A stretch of DNA of 64,000 nt from Culex pipiens pallens (GCF_016801865.2 NC_068938.1:210827734-210891733), one strand, 5' to 3'; positions 21,360 through 33,224 are shown, counted from the first letter of the stretch. The notes: generated by a model not told the origin, from the letters alone. Program-made: numbers and translations.

Positions 21360-23397
21360 ACAAAATTTAAGATTTGTATGACATTTATCGAAGATTTTTA
21401 AATTTGACAAAATCAAATTTTGACTATTTTTAATTGAATGCAATTTTGATCATTTTTTACCTTTTGATTGCTGAATTAATCAAATTTGATCAAATTTTGA
21501 CCATTGATTAAATTGAATGAAATTTTGATCATTTTTAATTGAATAAAATTTTGATAAAATTTTGACCATTTGATCATTGAATGAAATTTGATCAAATTTT
21601 GACCATTTGATCATTATATAAAATTTTGATCAAATTTGACCATTTTTGATTGAATAAAATTTTGATTTGGAATTTTGACCATTTGATCATTGAATGAAAT
21701 TTTGATCAAATTTTGATAGTTTTCAATTGAATAAAATTTTGAGCAAAGTTTGATCATTTTTAATTGAATAAAATGTTGATCAAATTATGACCATTTGATC
21801 ATCAAATGATATTTTGATCAAATTTTTACCATTTGATCATTATATAAAATTTTGATTAAATTTTGACCATTTTTAATAGAATAAAATGTTGATCAAATTT
21901 TGACCATTTGATGATCATTAAATGAAATTTGATCAAATTTGGACAATTTGATCCTTGAATGAAATTTTGATCAAATCTAGACCATTTGATCATTGATAGA
22001 TATTTCGATCAAATTAAGCTATTTTTTGTGCATAAAATGAAAATTTGATCAAATTTTGACAAATTTTGATCATTGAATTTGATTTTGATCATTGAATGAA
22101 ATTTTGATCAAATTTTTACCATTTTTAATTGAATGGAATTTTTATCTAATTTTAACCATTTTTAATTGCATGAAGAAATGTTGGTAAAATTTTGACAATT
22201 TGATCATTAAATGATATTATGATAACATTTTGATCATTGAATGAAATTTTGATAAAATTTTGACCATTGAATGAAATTTTGATAAAATTTAACCATTGAA
22301 TCAAATTTTGACCTAAATGTTAACCCTCTACTGCCCAAATTTTTTTTTCGAAAATTTTTATTTTTCCCGTGTTCAGGAGGTCATTTTGAGCAACTTTTGT
22401 TTTACGATAAACTTCACTTCTCTTGTTTTATGTTTTTTTTTTGTTTTTTTTAGTATTTAAATTTTCATTTATCTTGTTTAGTTGATGTTTGTTTTTGGTA
22501 GTATTTGGCATATTCTAACACCTCCTATCATTACATTTTGCTTATCTAATTTTTTCATGTTTTTACAGTCACTTTTTCAATTTTTTACTTGTTTTTCACT
22601 TTTTCTGCTATAGAATGGCACCATTATCATTTATATTGTAAACAAATGCGTAGAGGCATAGTCTGGGACACTTCACAAATTACTGCATACTTATTTTTAC
22701 TTAAAATATAGGAAATGTTAGTAAAAAACACAGCCAAAGTTGACCCCTAAAAAAATGACATTTTTAAAAACATTGGCAAAGTCACATAAAACAAGTAAAA
22801 CTTCCAACCCTAAAATTTTCTAAAATTTCAAGAGTTCTTCTTTCCAATGCATTTTAAAGATTAAAAATTGGTTGAAAAATGGATGTTTGGCGATTTTTCA
22901 GATCGAAGCAAGTCTAAAGGCGGGGTTAGGTGTAGAGGGTAAAATAATTAAAATTTGGATCAAATTTCGTTCATGAAATAAAATTTTGATCAGATTTTGA
23001 CCATTTTTAATTGAATGATTTTTTTTTATCAAAGTTTGATTATTTTTAATTAAATGAAATTTTGACCATTTTTAATTGAATAAAATTTTGATCGAATTGA
23101 GCCCTTTTTAATTCAAGGAATAAAATTTTGATCAAATTTTGACAAATTTTGATCAAATTTTGACCATTTTTAATTAAATGAAATTTTTATCAAAGTTTGA
23201 CCATTTTTAATTAAATGAAATTTCGACCATTTTTATTTGAATGAAATTTTGATCGAATTGGGCCCTTTTTAATTCATGGAATGAAATTTTGATCAAATTT
23301 TGACAAATTTTGATCAAATTTTGACCATTTTTAATTAAATGAAATTTTTATCAAAGTTTGACCATTTTTAATTAAATAAAATTTTGACCATTTTTAA
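21360..23397 (-). repeat. AT-rich satellite, inverted relative of the 19.6-20.5 kb array
   Basis: Degenerate units such as AAATTTTGACCATTTGATCA and TTGAATGAAATTTTGATCAA, with a short period of roughly 40-50 bases. On the minus strand these become the TGATCAAATGGTCAAAATTT words of the 19.6-20.5 kb array, so the two arrays face each other. The last part (from about 22.95 kb) has a longer unit of about 175 bases with GAATTGRGCCCTTTTTAATT. It is interrupted by the element at 22324-22940, and the same array resumes after the hAT-like element at 24365-24475. Confidence 0.8.
22324..22940 (+). mobile_element. Interspersed element with ACCCTCTAC inverted ends
   Basis: The left end is ACCCTCTACTGCCCAAAT and the right end is GGGGTTAGGTGTAGAGGGT, giving inverted ends of nine bases. 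It lies inside the AT-rich satellite, so both borders are sharp. The body matches 3480-3905 over several hundred bases (TTTTTCATGTTTTTACAGTC, AAATTACTGCATAC, ATTGGCAAAGTCACATAAAA). No transposase frame is seen and the target duplication is not clear. Confidence 0.65.
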
Positions 23398-24356
23398 CTG
23401 GGTGCAGAATAGTGGTTCGCAAAGCGGCCTCAAATTAGAACTGTCAAAGCGGAACCAATTTACTGTTCGCAAAATGATAGCAAGAAGTGGCAAGTATTGT
23501 GTTCGATCTATAATTTATTTTGAGGAATAAAAAAAGTCGATGGCGTCGGGCTTTTGAGGTATTCGAAGTCAACATATTTTAAGAAGAGAATTAAAATAAA
23601 GATTGGCACAATTCGTCGCAAACATTTCAATAAGCACTATGTCTCACGTAAAACCTATGTAAATGACGCGTTTTGAAATGTAAGCGATGAATTATCAATA
23701 ACTATGAATGGCACCTGCCAAATACTGTGAAAAAGTCTGTGTATGTCTGTGCAATTGTCTTAAATTCAAATATATCAATTTTCAGTCATAGAAATCCATC
23801 AAAAATTGTGTTTTTAAGCATTTGAAGACTAACGAAATAAGTTTCGATTAATATTTTTACAAAATATTAATTTAATGAAGTTCTAAAAAAGTCTGTGCAC
23901 CTCAAAAAATGTCTGACACAAGCTTAAATGTCTGTGAAACACAGACAAATCTGTGTATCTGGCATCCCTGAATCTTACACCGATATTATCACTACCATTA
24001 AAAGATACATAATCTCGGAACTTCTATTCGGTTGCTCTTCTGATCCACAAAATTCCACCCACTTCTGACATAATTTTTCATCTTGTGGAAAACAAAAAGG
24101 TCTCTTTTGACGCCCATCGTTCAGTCTACAAACAAAAAAAGTGCGAAGCACTTAATTTTTTAGCGAAAACTTTAACATTAACAGATCCAAAAAGTTTCAA
24201 AACAATTCACTTTAGCAGCAAAAAATATGTCACGCTTGAGCTTGAACATAGCCTTCTACTTTGTTTATGTTTACAGCTGTAGTGCAGTTGTATTAGTGCG
24301 AAGCAATGGGGAGCTTTCGAAAATCACGTTACGCATTCTGTCTATTCAGCACCCAG
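23398..24356. mobile_element. hAT-like non-autonomous element, 959 bp, 8-bp target duplication
   Basis: Ends CTGGGTGCAGAATAG and CTATTCAGCACCCAG are inverted repeats with one mismatch in 15 bases. The element is flanked by the direct repeat ATTTTTAA (23390-23397 and 24357-24364). Taking it out restores GACCATTTTTAATTGAATGA, the phrase found in sister satellite units, so the insertion is unambiguous. An 8-base duplication is the usual hAT size. The inside is unlike the satellite; its longest frame is 65 codons (24085-24282) with no domain I recognise, so it appears to lack a transposase. Confidence 0.75.
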
Positions 24357-24364
24357 ATTTTTAA

Positions 24365-24475
24365 TTGAATGAAATTTTGATCGAATTGAGCCCTTTTTAA
24401 TTCATGGAATGAAATTTTGATCAAATTTTGACAAATTTTGATCAAATTTTGACAAATTTTGATATTTTAACGTTT
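24365..24475 (-). repeat. Satellite array remainder after the hAT-like insertion
   Basis: TTGATCGAATTGAGCCCTTT and TTTTGATCAAATTTTGACAA continue the 21.4-23.4 kb array directly after the 8-base duplication. The array ends near 24475 in unique DNA. Confidence 0.8.
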
Positions 24476-25665
24476 AATGCGATTATTTCCGCTTGGCACG
24501 TGGCCAAACAACGCCAGCAAATCTTGCGATAAAGCTATTTCCCCAAATTAAACACCATTCAGTTGTGATCCTCCGATTTCTCAATAACCTCACAACCATC
24601 AAAGTATCGATTCTTGGGCGCGCTTAGAAATCAACCAAGTGTGTTTCGGGACAAACAAAATCTCAGGAAGATAAAATCCCCTCGAGACGACGTCCAACAC
24701 ATCAAACCAGCTCAGCGCATGTTCTGCTAGCGATTGCCAGCCTGCGTTAAGCCGATTAAACGTCCAAGACCATTGCCAAAGTCTCGCTCTCTCTGTGTCT
24801 CTAATCTGCTGGCGAAATAAAGCGCTGGGCCCAATTTTGGGGGGCTCCAATGTCTTAACTCAGTCCACCCACGTGGTGCTAGAGCTAGACCTAACCTACA
24901 AAAAAAAACTCCAAGAAGGCAGCACTAAAACCTACTCAAATGGCAATCAGATGGAGTCGTTCCCGGGGGAGCAAGGTTCCAGGTGCGGCGGCAACGCCGC
25001 CGACGACGACTTCGTCGTCCAATCATTAATTTCGATATTTTATATAATTTTATTTTGTTTCGCCTAAATGATGTTGTGCGGAGAGCTTCAGCTGTTCAAG
25101 TGAGGAAGAAATCGAGGGGGCGTTTCCGAGGTCTACGCACCTGGAGGTTGAAGAAGTCGTCGTAACAACGCCTAACGCGCGGTCTATGATGCGTAGAATT
25201 CTACGGAAAACGACGATGAAGATGATGCCTCGGCGTGGGAGGACCTTTTTTTCCTTCCTGATTTTCTCTATTTGGTCTTGTGGAGACGGTTGACGGTCAA
25301 CAGTGTTTATGATTGCTTTTTGAGATTTTTTTTGTTGGTGACCAGAGCTGGGTCAGGGTTGGCAATTTTGAACAGTTATTAACGATGGACGGGGCAGTAT
25401 TTTGAATATTTTATGAGTTGCTACTTGATTGGTTACTGGAGAAGACATTCAATGATTTTGGGCATTGTGTGGAGGACGAAAATAGCACTGGCTATTGACG
25501 GACTGCCAGTGGCAGAGTTATTTCCAGTAAATCACATTCAACATTCAAATTTTAGCTTGAATTGAATTGCCCACGAATATCAGAAAGTTATTATTATTTA
25601 GTAGAATAGCAATTTTGACATTTAAATAAAGTTCATTTATCAGAAATACTTTCATGCAGTTATTT
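24476..25665. other. Unique sequence with GC hairpins
   Basis: Mixed-composition unique DNA. Two adjoining short hairpins lie at 24986-25002 (CGGCGGC AAC GCCGCCG) and 25002-25019 (GACGACGA CT TCGTCGTC), resembling those at 16.1 and 17.7 kb. Frames of 60-90 codons are present without recognisable domains. Confidence 0.4.
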
Positions 25666-25669
25666 TGAT

Positions 25670-26700
25670 TAAGTGTGAGTTTGAGTTTGTATGTGTGTGA
25701 TTTTGTGAGTTTGTGATTTTGTGAGTTCGTGATATTACTAGTGTGAGTTTGTGTGTGTGTAAGTTTTTGTGAGTGATTTTGTGAGTGTGATTTTTTGAGT
25801 GTGAGTTTGTGTGTGTGATTTTGTGAGTGTGAGTTTGAGTGTGTGTGATTTTGTGAGTGTCAGTTTGTATGTGTGTGTGATTTCATAAGTTTGTGAGTTT
25901 GAGTGTGTGTGATTTTGTGAGTGTGAGTTTGTATGTGTGTGTGATTTTATATGTTTGTGTGAGTGATTTTGTGAGTGAGTTTGTGTGTGAGTGACTTTAT
26001 GAGTATGAGTTTTTTTGTGTGTGTGTAATTTTGTGAGTTTATGTTTGTGTGTGTGATTTTGTGAGTGTGATTTTGTGAGTGTGAGTTTGAGTGTGAGTGA
26101 TTTTGTGAGTGTGAGTTTGTATGTGTGTGTGATTTCATAAGTTTGTGAGTTTGTGTGAGTGATTTTGTGAGTGTGATTTTGTAAGTGTGATTTTGTAAGT
26201 GTGAGTTTGTGTGTGTGATTTTGTGAGTGTGAGTTTGAGTGTGTGTGATTTTGTGAGTGTCAGTTTGTATGTGTGTGTGATTTCATAAGTTTGTGAGTTT
26301 GTGTGAGTGATTTTGTGAGTGTAATTTTGTAAGTGTGATTTTGTAAGTGTGAGTTTGTGTGTGTGATTTTGTGAGTGTGAGTTTGAGTGTGAGTGATTTT
26401 GTGAGTGTGAGTTTGTATGTGTATGTGATTTTATAAGTTTGTGAGTGTGAGTTTGTGAGTGTGAGTTTATGTGTGTGATTTTGTAAGTGTGAGTTTGTGT
26501 GTGTTATTTTGAGAGTGTGAGTTTGTGTGTGATTGACTTTATGAGTGTGATTTTTGTGTGTGTGTGTGTGTAATTTTTTGAGTGTATGTTTGGGTGTGTG
26601 ATTTTGTGAGTTTGGGAGTGTGTGATTTTGTGAATTTTGGTGTGAAAGTTCGTGTGAGTGTGATTTTGAGTAATCAGTGTGAGATTTTTGGTTGAAAGTT
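25670..26700 (+). repeat. GT-rich minisatellite (GTGAGTTTGTGTGTGTGATTTT)
   Basis: About 1 kb of variable units built from GTGATTTTGTGAGTGTGAG, GTTTGTGTGTGTG and GTTTGTATGTGTGTGTGATT. Larger blocks of about 150 bases recur (TTTCATAAGTTTGTGAGTTT appears several times), so it has a loose higher-order structure. The strand is strongly skewed to G and T. Minus-strand frames that read SHTHTNSHSQN are repeat-derived. Confidence 0.9.
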
Positions 26701-26757
26701 ATTGTGAGTTATATTTTTTCCAATATTTAGGAACTTTTTATCCAATCTAGTCTTCTT

Positions 26758-26785
26758 ATCTAATCTAATCTAATCTAATCTAATA
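26758..26785 (+). repeat. TCTAA pentamer microsatellite
   Basis: Five to six copies of TCTAA directly after the GT-rich region. It resembles the insect telomere unit CCTAA by one base, but it is short, interstitial and not accompanied by any telomere feature. Confidence 0.8.
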
Positions 26786-29600
26786 AGATTAAGGTGCATT
26801 TGATTACAACAAACTTAAAAACCTTATAAAATCAATAGTTCCTCAAGATAAAAAAGCAAACATAAACTCAACCCCTGACCCTGACTCTTCACGCAGTTCT
26901 TGACTGATAATTACCTCCCTTAAGTCAACTACTTCCGTTCGCCATAAAATCACACACTTTGTACCAGCCCCCACCGCTTCCCCCTCAAGAAATCACGCTA
27001 CTCAATATTCCCAAGCCTTTTTTTCCCCCCTCAACTCCATTCAATTCAACCTTACTCTACGAAAAATGTTTCATTCATTCCGTACCACCACTACCAACAA
27101 CTTCAGCAACTCCGCAAAGGTTTACATTCGCGCTTGCAAAAAGGAAACATAAATTGCTCCTTCTGACCAACAACCGTCGAGGGGTCCTCCGCCGCCGGGG
27201 GGTCATCAAATTGACTTGCTGCCGTTGCTCCCGAGACATGCAACACCGCTGCACTTGACTTCCTCAGAGTACCTGATCGAATCGAACAGGGCAGACCTTT
27301 CCCGCAGTACTGCTTATTACTTGACTTATTATATGGTTCTTCTTCGTTCGGATGCTCTTTCGGGCGTTCAGGATGAAGAAGGATGGTAGAGAAGAGGGCC
27401 GCACAAATGTAGTTCATTATTTTGTTATTCAAGTTTTTAGTTCTGCTCGTCCGTTGGACGAGATATGCTCGAGTTGACCCGATTGAAATAGGCGTTTGCA
27501 GATAGAACTATTAGTTTACCGTAGAACCTATTGTTGTCGAAAATGTCAATAAGTGTTCAGAAACGCTTCAAAATTTTCGTTGAGTTATGTCAGACTAGAT
27601 TCGCTGACTTCCCAGCTAAAACCATAAACGAACCATAGAACCTATAGTTTTTGTATGGTAACTCAACGGTTTTTCCTCTTCGGGTGCCCATCTTGCGTTG
27701 CAAGAGGTCCTCATCGTCGGTTGAACGCAGGAAGATATCGACAGGTGGTACCGTCGTCTTCCCCGCGTCCCATCATTTCTCGTTTTTGAAACTACAATTT
27801 CCAAGCATATGCTCGTCGGTTCGCAGGTCCCCGGAGGGGATCGACTTTTACGATCCCGGCTATCATAAGCGATCTACGTTTTGGGTCTCGCTTCGTCTTC
27901 GGAGTTCATCGAGCCGCGGCCGTTATTACGATTATGTTGTGTGCCATGCTTCTAAGACTCGATGCAGGAGGGAAAAACGTTGCAGGAGATCGTCGGAGAC
28001 GACGCGCGCTTAGATCATCGTTTGAGTCTTCACCATAGAATCGAGGTTTGGGAAGAAGATCCGAGAAGAAACTGGTTTAACGGAGCAATAAAGTGATGAT
28101 GATCTCTCATTTATCTCCGAGCAGCAGCAGCCGGGCCTGCTGCTCTCTAGGAGATCTATTCCGAAGAAGATATCTCTCTCGGGGTTGCGGTGCAAAGTCA
28201 AGAAGCCAAGTCAGGAGGCCACTAAGGGAAAGAGGTGAGAAATTAAGTGCAGATGCGAGGTCAAATTAACGCGCGACTTCTCGTGGACCGGGTGCAGTCT
28301 CGTGCAACTCGACAACCAAGATTTATGGGATCTGGGTCGAAGGGATGCCGGCGATGCATTTCTTGCAATCGAGAGAGAGTGCGGTTTGAAATATGAACTT
28401 TGTCGGGAGTTGACAACCGGGCTGTAGAGGTACCTGCGAAGTGGGTTAGCAGTGCATTATTTTCCCGCTATCAAGTGGCAATTAGGATGTGCTCTCTTCT
28501 GTTGGGGGTGTAACAGCTGGATAAGGGTTTTGGGTGAGAGATTGCGTTGTTTTTGGCGTTTTAAAACTTGCTTGACAAGAATGTTGAGCACACATCAACT
28601 CACACACTCAAAAACAATCACACACCTACTCAGATACTCTCGAAAAGTCACACAAAAACTCACACACGAACTCACAAAGTCACACACTCACTCAAAACAT
28701 TAGAATAACACTATTTCTACTCGATAAAGCAGTTTTGCAACATTGTTCCGCTTGAATTCCATCCAAAATCGTCCCTTAATCCAACCTACACATTCCAAAG
28801 GTTTACACCAAGACACGAATTCTTTGTTTCACCTACATCTCCGTCGTAAACATTCCGCCAGCATCTTCCGTGAGGAGGACCTCCCCCGAACAACAGCAGT
28901 AACAGCCAGTACCTGCCAGTACAAAATATTCCCACGGAACCCATAAAAGTGTCAAGGATTAATTCGTAGTGCCGTCTCGGGTTCGTTTTTTTGTTGTTGT
29001 TGCTATTCATGCCACCAGAAGGTAAGGATCATCCCGGGGCTCTCCGGAGTCAAACCGGATCAAGGCTGCATCCCTCCCTTCTCCAGCGCAGAAGGGGGAT
29101 AGATTTACCGGGCACATTGTGCAACAAACTTGTCCTGGACCCACCTCCAGAGTAGAAGCGAAAAAAAACAACAACCAGATATCCTGCTGCGCTGTAGTGA
29201 AGCCTCGGAAAAGGGGGTCAAGTCTTGAGCCAACATAAACATGGTACACCGTACACAGAGTGAACACCTGAACAACCCTGCCCACACTTCCTGTAGGTCG
29301 CTATTGTTGGCAGGACAGGGCTCGGGCAAAAAAGTCTGCTACGGTGTAGCACGTGTGGCAGGCTAGAGTTACGACAACTTAATTGCAGCTCTTAAAATAT
29401 CAACTCCGGGGTGAGATTGCTTTCACGTGTTGTCTTACTTTGTTTTTCGGGGATGACCGGATGGATTTTTTGACTGACCTGAAAGGAAAAGAGAGAAAAT
29501 TTGTTAATATCTTGGCAAAGAATCGGAGAGTTGATTGATTTTGAAGAATTGATCCAGATTTTTTTTTAAAAAAGACAGTTTGAACAAGCTGCTTTAAAAA
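26786..29600. other. Unique sequence, no supported gene
   Basis: Mixed, locally GC-rich unique DNA. Open frames of about 100-120 codons occur (27103-27432 minus strand, 27651-28013 plus strand), but their residues (Arg/Ser/Cys-rich, no motif) do not suggest a family. A short block at 28585-28695 is an inverted relative of the 25.7-26.7 kb minisatellite and is listed separately. No RNA gene recognised. Confidence 0.45.
28585..28695 (-). repeat. CA-rich block, inverted relative of the GT minisatellite
   Basis: TCAACTCACACACTCAAAAA, CACACAAAAACTCACACACG and AACTCACAAAGTCACACACT are reverse complements of the GTGAGTTTGTGTG words at 25.7-26.7 kb. The block is short and flanked by unique DNA. Confidence 0.7.
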
Positions 29601-29610
29601 TGCTCTAAAA

Positions 29611-32600
29611 ATTCCTAAAATTCTTAAAATTCTTAAAATTCTTAAAATTCTTAAAATTTTTAAAATTCTTCAAATTCTTAAAATTCTTAAAATTCTTAAA
29701 ATTCTTAAAATTCTTAAAATTCTTAAAATTCTTAAAATTCTTAAAATTCTTAAAATTCTTAAAATTCTTAAAATTCTTAAAATTCTTAAAATTCTTAAAA
29801 TTCCTAAAATTCTTAAAATTCTTAAAATTCTTAAAATTCTTAAAATTCTTAAAATTCTTAATATTCTTAAAATTCTTAAAATTCTTAAAATTCTTAAAAT
29901 TCTTAAAATTCTTAAAATTCTTAAAATTCTTAAAATTCTTAAAATTCTTAAAATTCTTAAAATTCTTAAAATTCTTAAAATTCTTAAAATTCTTAAAATT
30001 CTTAAAATTTTTAAAATTCTAGATTAAATTTTCAAAACAACCTATCCCTCATGGGTTTCCTATGCAGATAGGACCTTTTGAAAATTTAATCGAGAATTCT
30101 TAAAATTCTTAAAATTCTTAAAATTCTTAAAATTCTTAAAATTCTTAAAATTCTTAAAATTTTTAAAATTCTTAAAATTCTTAAAATTCTTAAAATTCTT
30201 AAAATTCTTAAAATTCTTAAAATTCTTAAAATTCTTAAAATTCTTAAAATTCTTAAAATTCTTAAAATTCTTAAAATTCTTAAAATTCTTAAAATTCTTA
30301 AAATTCTTAAAATTCTTAAAATTCTTAAAATTCTTAAAATTTTTAAAATTCTTAAAATTCTTAAAATTCTTAAAATTCTTAAAATTCTTAAAATTCTTAA
30401 AATTCATAAAATTCTTAAAATTCTTAAAATTCTTAAAATTCTTAGAATTCTTAAAATTCTTAAAATTCTTAAAATTCTTAAAATTCTTAAAATTCTTAAA
30501 ATTCTTACAATTCTTAAAATTCTTAAAATTCTTAAAATTCTTAAAATTCTTAAAATTCTTAAAATTCTTAAAATTCTTAAAATTCTTAAAATTCTTAAAA
30601 TTCTTAAAATTCTTAAAATTCTTAAAATTCTTAAAATTCTTAAAATTCTTAAAATTCTTAAAATTCTTAAAATTCTTAAAATTCTTAAAATTCTTAAAAT
30701 TCTTAAAATTCTTAAAATTCTTAAAATTCTTAAAATTCTTAAAATTCTTAAAATTCTTAAAATTCTTAAAATTCTTAAAATTCTTAAAATTCTTAAAATT
30801 CTTAAAATTCTTAAAATTCTTAAAATTCTTAAAATTCTTAAAATTCTTAAAATTCTTAAAATTCTTAAAATTCTTAAAATTCTTAAAATTCTTAAAATTC
30901 TTAAAATTCTTAAAATTCTTAAAATTCTTAAAATTCTTAAAATTCTTAAAATTCTTAAAATTCTTAAAATTCTTAAAATTCTTAAAATTCTTAAAATTCT
31001 TAAAATTCTTAAAATTCTTAAAATTCTTAAAATTCTTAAAATTCTTAAAATTCTTAAAATTCTTAAAATTCTTAAAATTCTTAAAATTCTTAAAATTCTT
31101 AAAATTCTTAAAATTCTTAAAATTCTTAAAATTCTTAAAATTCTTAAAATTCTTAAAATTCTTAAAATTCTTAAAATTCTTAAAATTCTTAAAATTCTTA
31201 AAATTCTTAAAATTCTTAAAATTCTTAAAATTCTTAAAATTCTTAAAATTCTTAAAATTCTTAAAATTCTTAAAATTCTTAAAATTCTTAAAATTCTTAA
31301 AATTCTTAAAATTCTTAAAATTCTTAAAATTCTTAAAATTCTTAAAATTCTTAAAATTCTTAAAATTCTTAAAATTCTTAAAATTCTTAAAATTCTTAAA
31401 ATTCTTAAAATTCTTAAAATTCTTAAAATTCTTAAAATTCTTAAAATTCTTAAAATTCTTAAAATTCTTAAAATTCTTAAAATTCTTAAAATTTTTAAAA
31501 TCCTTAAAATTCCTAAAATTCTTAAAATTCTTAAAATCCTTAAAATTCTTAAAATTCTTAAAATTCTTAGAATTCTTAAAAAATCTTAAAAATCTTAAAA
31601 ATCTTAAAAATCTTAAAAATCTTAAAAATCTTAAAAATCTTAAAAATCTTAAAAATCTTAAAAATCTTAAAAATCTAAAAAATCTTAAAAATCTTAAAAA
31701 TCTTAAAAATCTTAAAAATCTTAAAAATCTTAAAAATCTAAAAAATCTTAAAAATCTTAAAAATCTTAAAAATCTTAAAAATCTTAAAAAGCTTAAAAAT
31801 CTTAAAAATCTTAAAAATCTTAAAAATCTTAAAAATCTTAAAAATCTTAAAAATTTTAAGAATTTTAAGAATTTTAAGAATTTTAAGAATTTTAAGAATT
31901 TTAAGAATTTTAAGAATTTTAAGAATTTTAAGAATTTTAAGAATTTTAAGAATTTTAAGAATTTTAAGAATTTTAAGAATTTTAAGAATTTTAAGAATTT
32001 TAAGAATTTTAAGAATTTTAAGAATTTTAAGAATTTTAAGAATTTTAAGAATTTTAAGAATTTTAAGAATTTTAAGAATTTTAAAAAATTTAAGAATTTT
32101 AAGAATTTTAAGAATTTTAAGAATTTTAAGAATTTTAAGAATTTTAAGAATTTTAAGAATTTTAAAAATTTTAAGAATTTTAAGAATTTTAAGAATTTTA
32201 AGAATTTTAAGAATTTTAAGAATTTTAAGAATTTTAATAATCTTAAAAATCTTAAAAATCTTAAAAATCTTTAAAATCTTAAAAATCTTAAAAATCTTAA
32301 AAATCTTAAAAATCTTAAAAATCTTAAAAATCTTAAAAATCTTAAAAATCTTAAAAATCTTAAAAATCTTAAAAATCTTAAAAATCTTAAAAATCTTAAA
32401 AATCTTAAAAATCTTAAAAATCTTAAAAATCTTAAAAATCTTAAAAATCTTAAAAATCTTAAAAATCTTAAAAATCTTAAAAATCTTAAAAATCTTAAAA
32501 ATCTTAAAAATCTTAAAAATCTTAAAAATCTTAAAAATCTTAAAAATCTTAAAAATCTTAAAAATCTTGAAAATCTTAAAAATCTTAAAAATCTTAAAAA

Positions 32601-33172
32601 TCTTAAAAATCTTAAAAATCTTAAAAATCTTAAAAATCTTAAAAATCTTAAAAATCTTAAAAAGCTTAAAAATCTTAAAAATCTTAAAAATCTTAAAAAT
32701 CTTAAAAATGTTAAAAATCTTAAAAATCTTAAAAATCTTAAAAATCTTAAAAATCTTAAAAATCTTAAAAATCTTAAAAATCTTAAAAATCTTAAAAATC
32801 TTAAAAATCTTAAAAATCTTAAAAATTTTAAAAATCTTAAAAATCTTAAAAATCTTAAAAATCTTAAAAATCTTAAAAATCTTAAAAATCTTAAAAATCT
32901 TAAAAATCTTAAAAATCTTAAAAATCTTAAAAATCTTAAAAATCTTAAAAATCTTAAAAATCTTAAAAATCTTAAAAATCTTAAAAATCTTAAAAATCTT
33001 AAAAATCTTAAAAATCTTTAAAATCTTAAAAATCTTTAAAATCTTTAAAATCTTTAAAATCTTTAAAATCTTTAAAATCTTTAAAATCTTTAAAATCTTT
33101 AAAATCTTAAAAATCTTAAAAATCTTAAAAATCTTAAAAATCTTAAAAATCTTAAAAATCTTAAAAATCTCA
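29611..33172 (+). repeat. 3.6-kb nonamer satellite with orientation switches
   Basis: Built of a 9-base unit in four blocks. TTCTTAAAA makes up about 29611-31570. AAAAATCTT follows to about 31853. AATTTTAAG, the reverse complement of the first type, occupies about 31854-32235. AAAAATCTT returns to the end, with a CTTTAAAAT sub-block near 33025-33105. Because the unit is a multiple of three, frames stay open (115 codons of NFK on the minus strand, 206 codons of KIL on the plus strand); these are not genes. Point variants (TTTTTAAAA, TTCCTAAAA, TTAGAATTC) cluster near the block borders. A small hairpin at 30022-30091 interrupts it. Confidence 0.95.
30022..30091. mobile_element. 70-bp hairpin inside the nonamer array
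   Basis: GATTAAATTTTCAAAA on the left pairs with TTTTGAAAATTTAATC on the right, and CCTATC with GATAGG just inside, around the loop CCTCATGGGTTTCCTATGCA. It is the only non-satellite sequence in the 3.6 kb array. It could be a tiny insertion, or the seed from which both flanks grew. Confidence 0.6.
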
Positions 33173-33224
33173 ATTAAAAAAAATTAAAACGCAATAAAGA
33201 GGCAGGAATTTAGAAAAAAAAAAC

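Noticed and set aside
26758..26785. TCTAA repeats as interstitial telomere sequence
   Set aside because: The insect unit is TTAGG/CCTAA and is generally absent from Diptera; here only five to six copies of a different pentamer occur.
32567..33187. 206-codon KIL-repeat frame, and the 115-codon NFK frame at 30060-30407
   Set aside because: Direct read-through of a 9-base satellite; no start context, no non-repeat domain.
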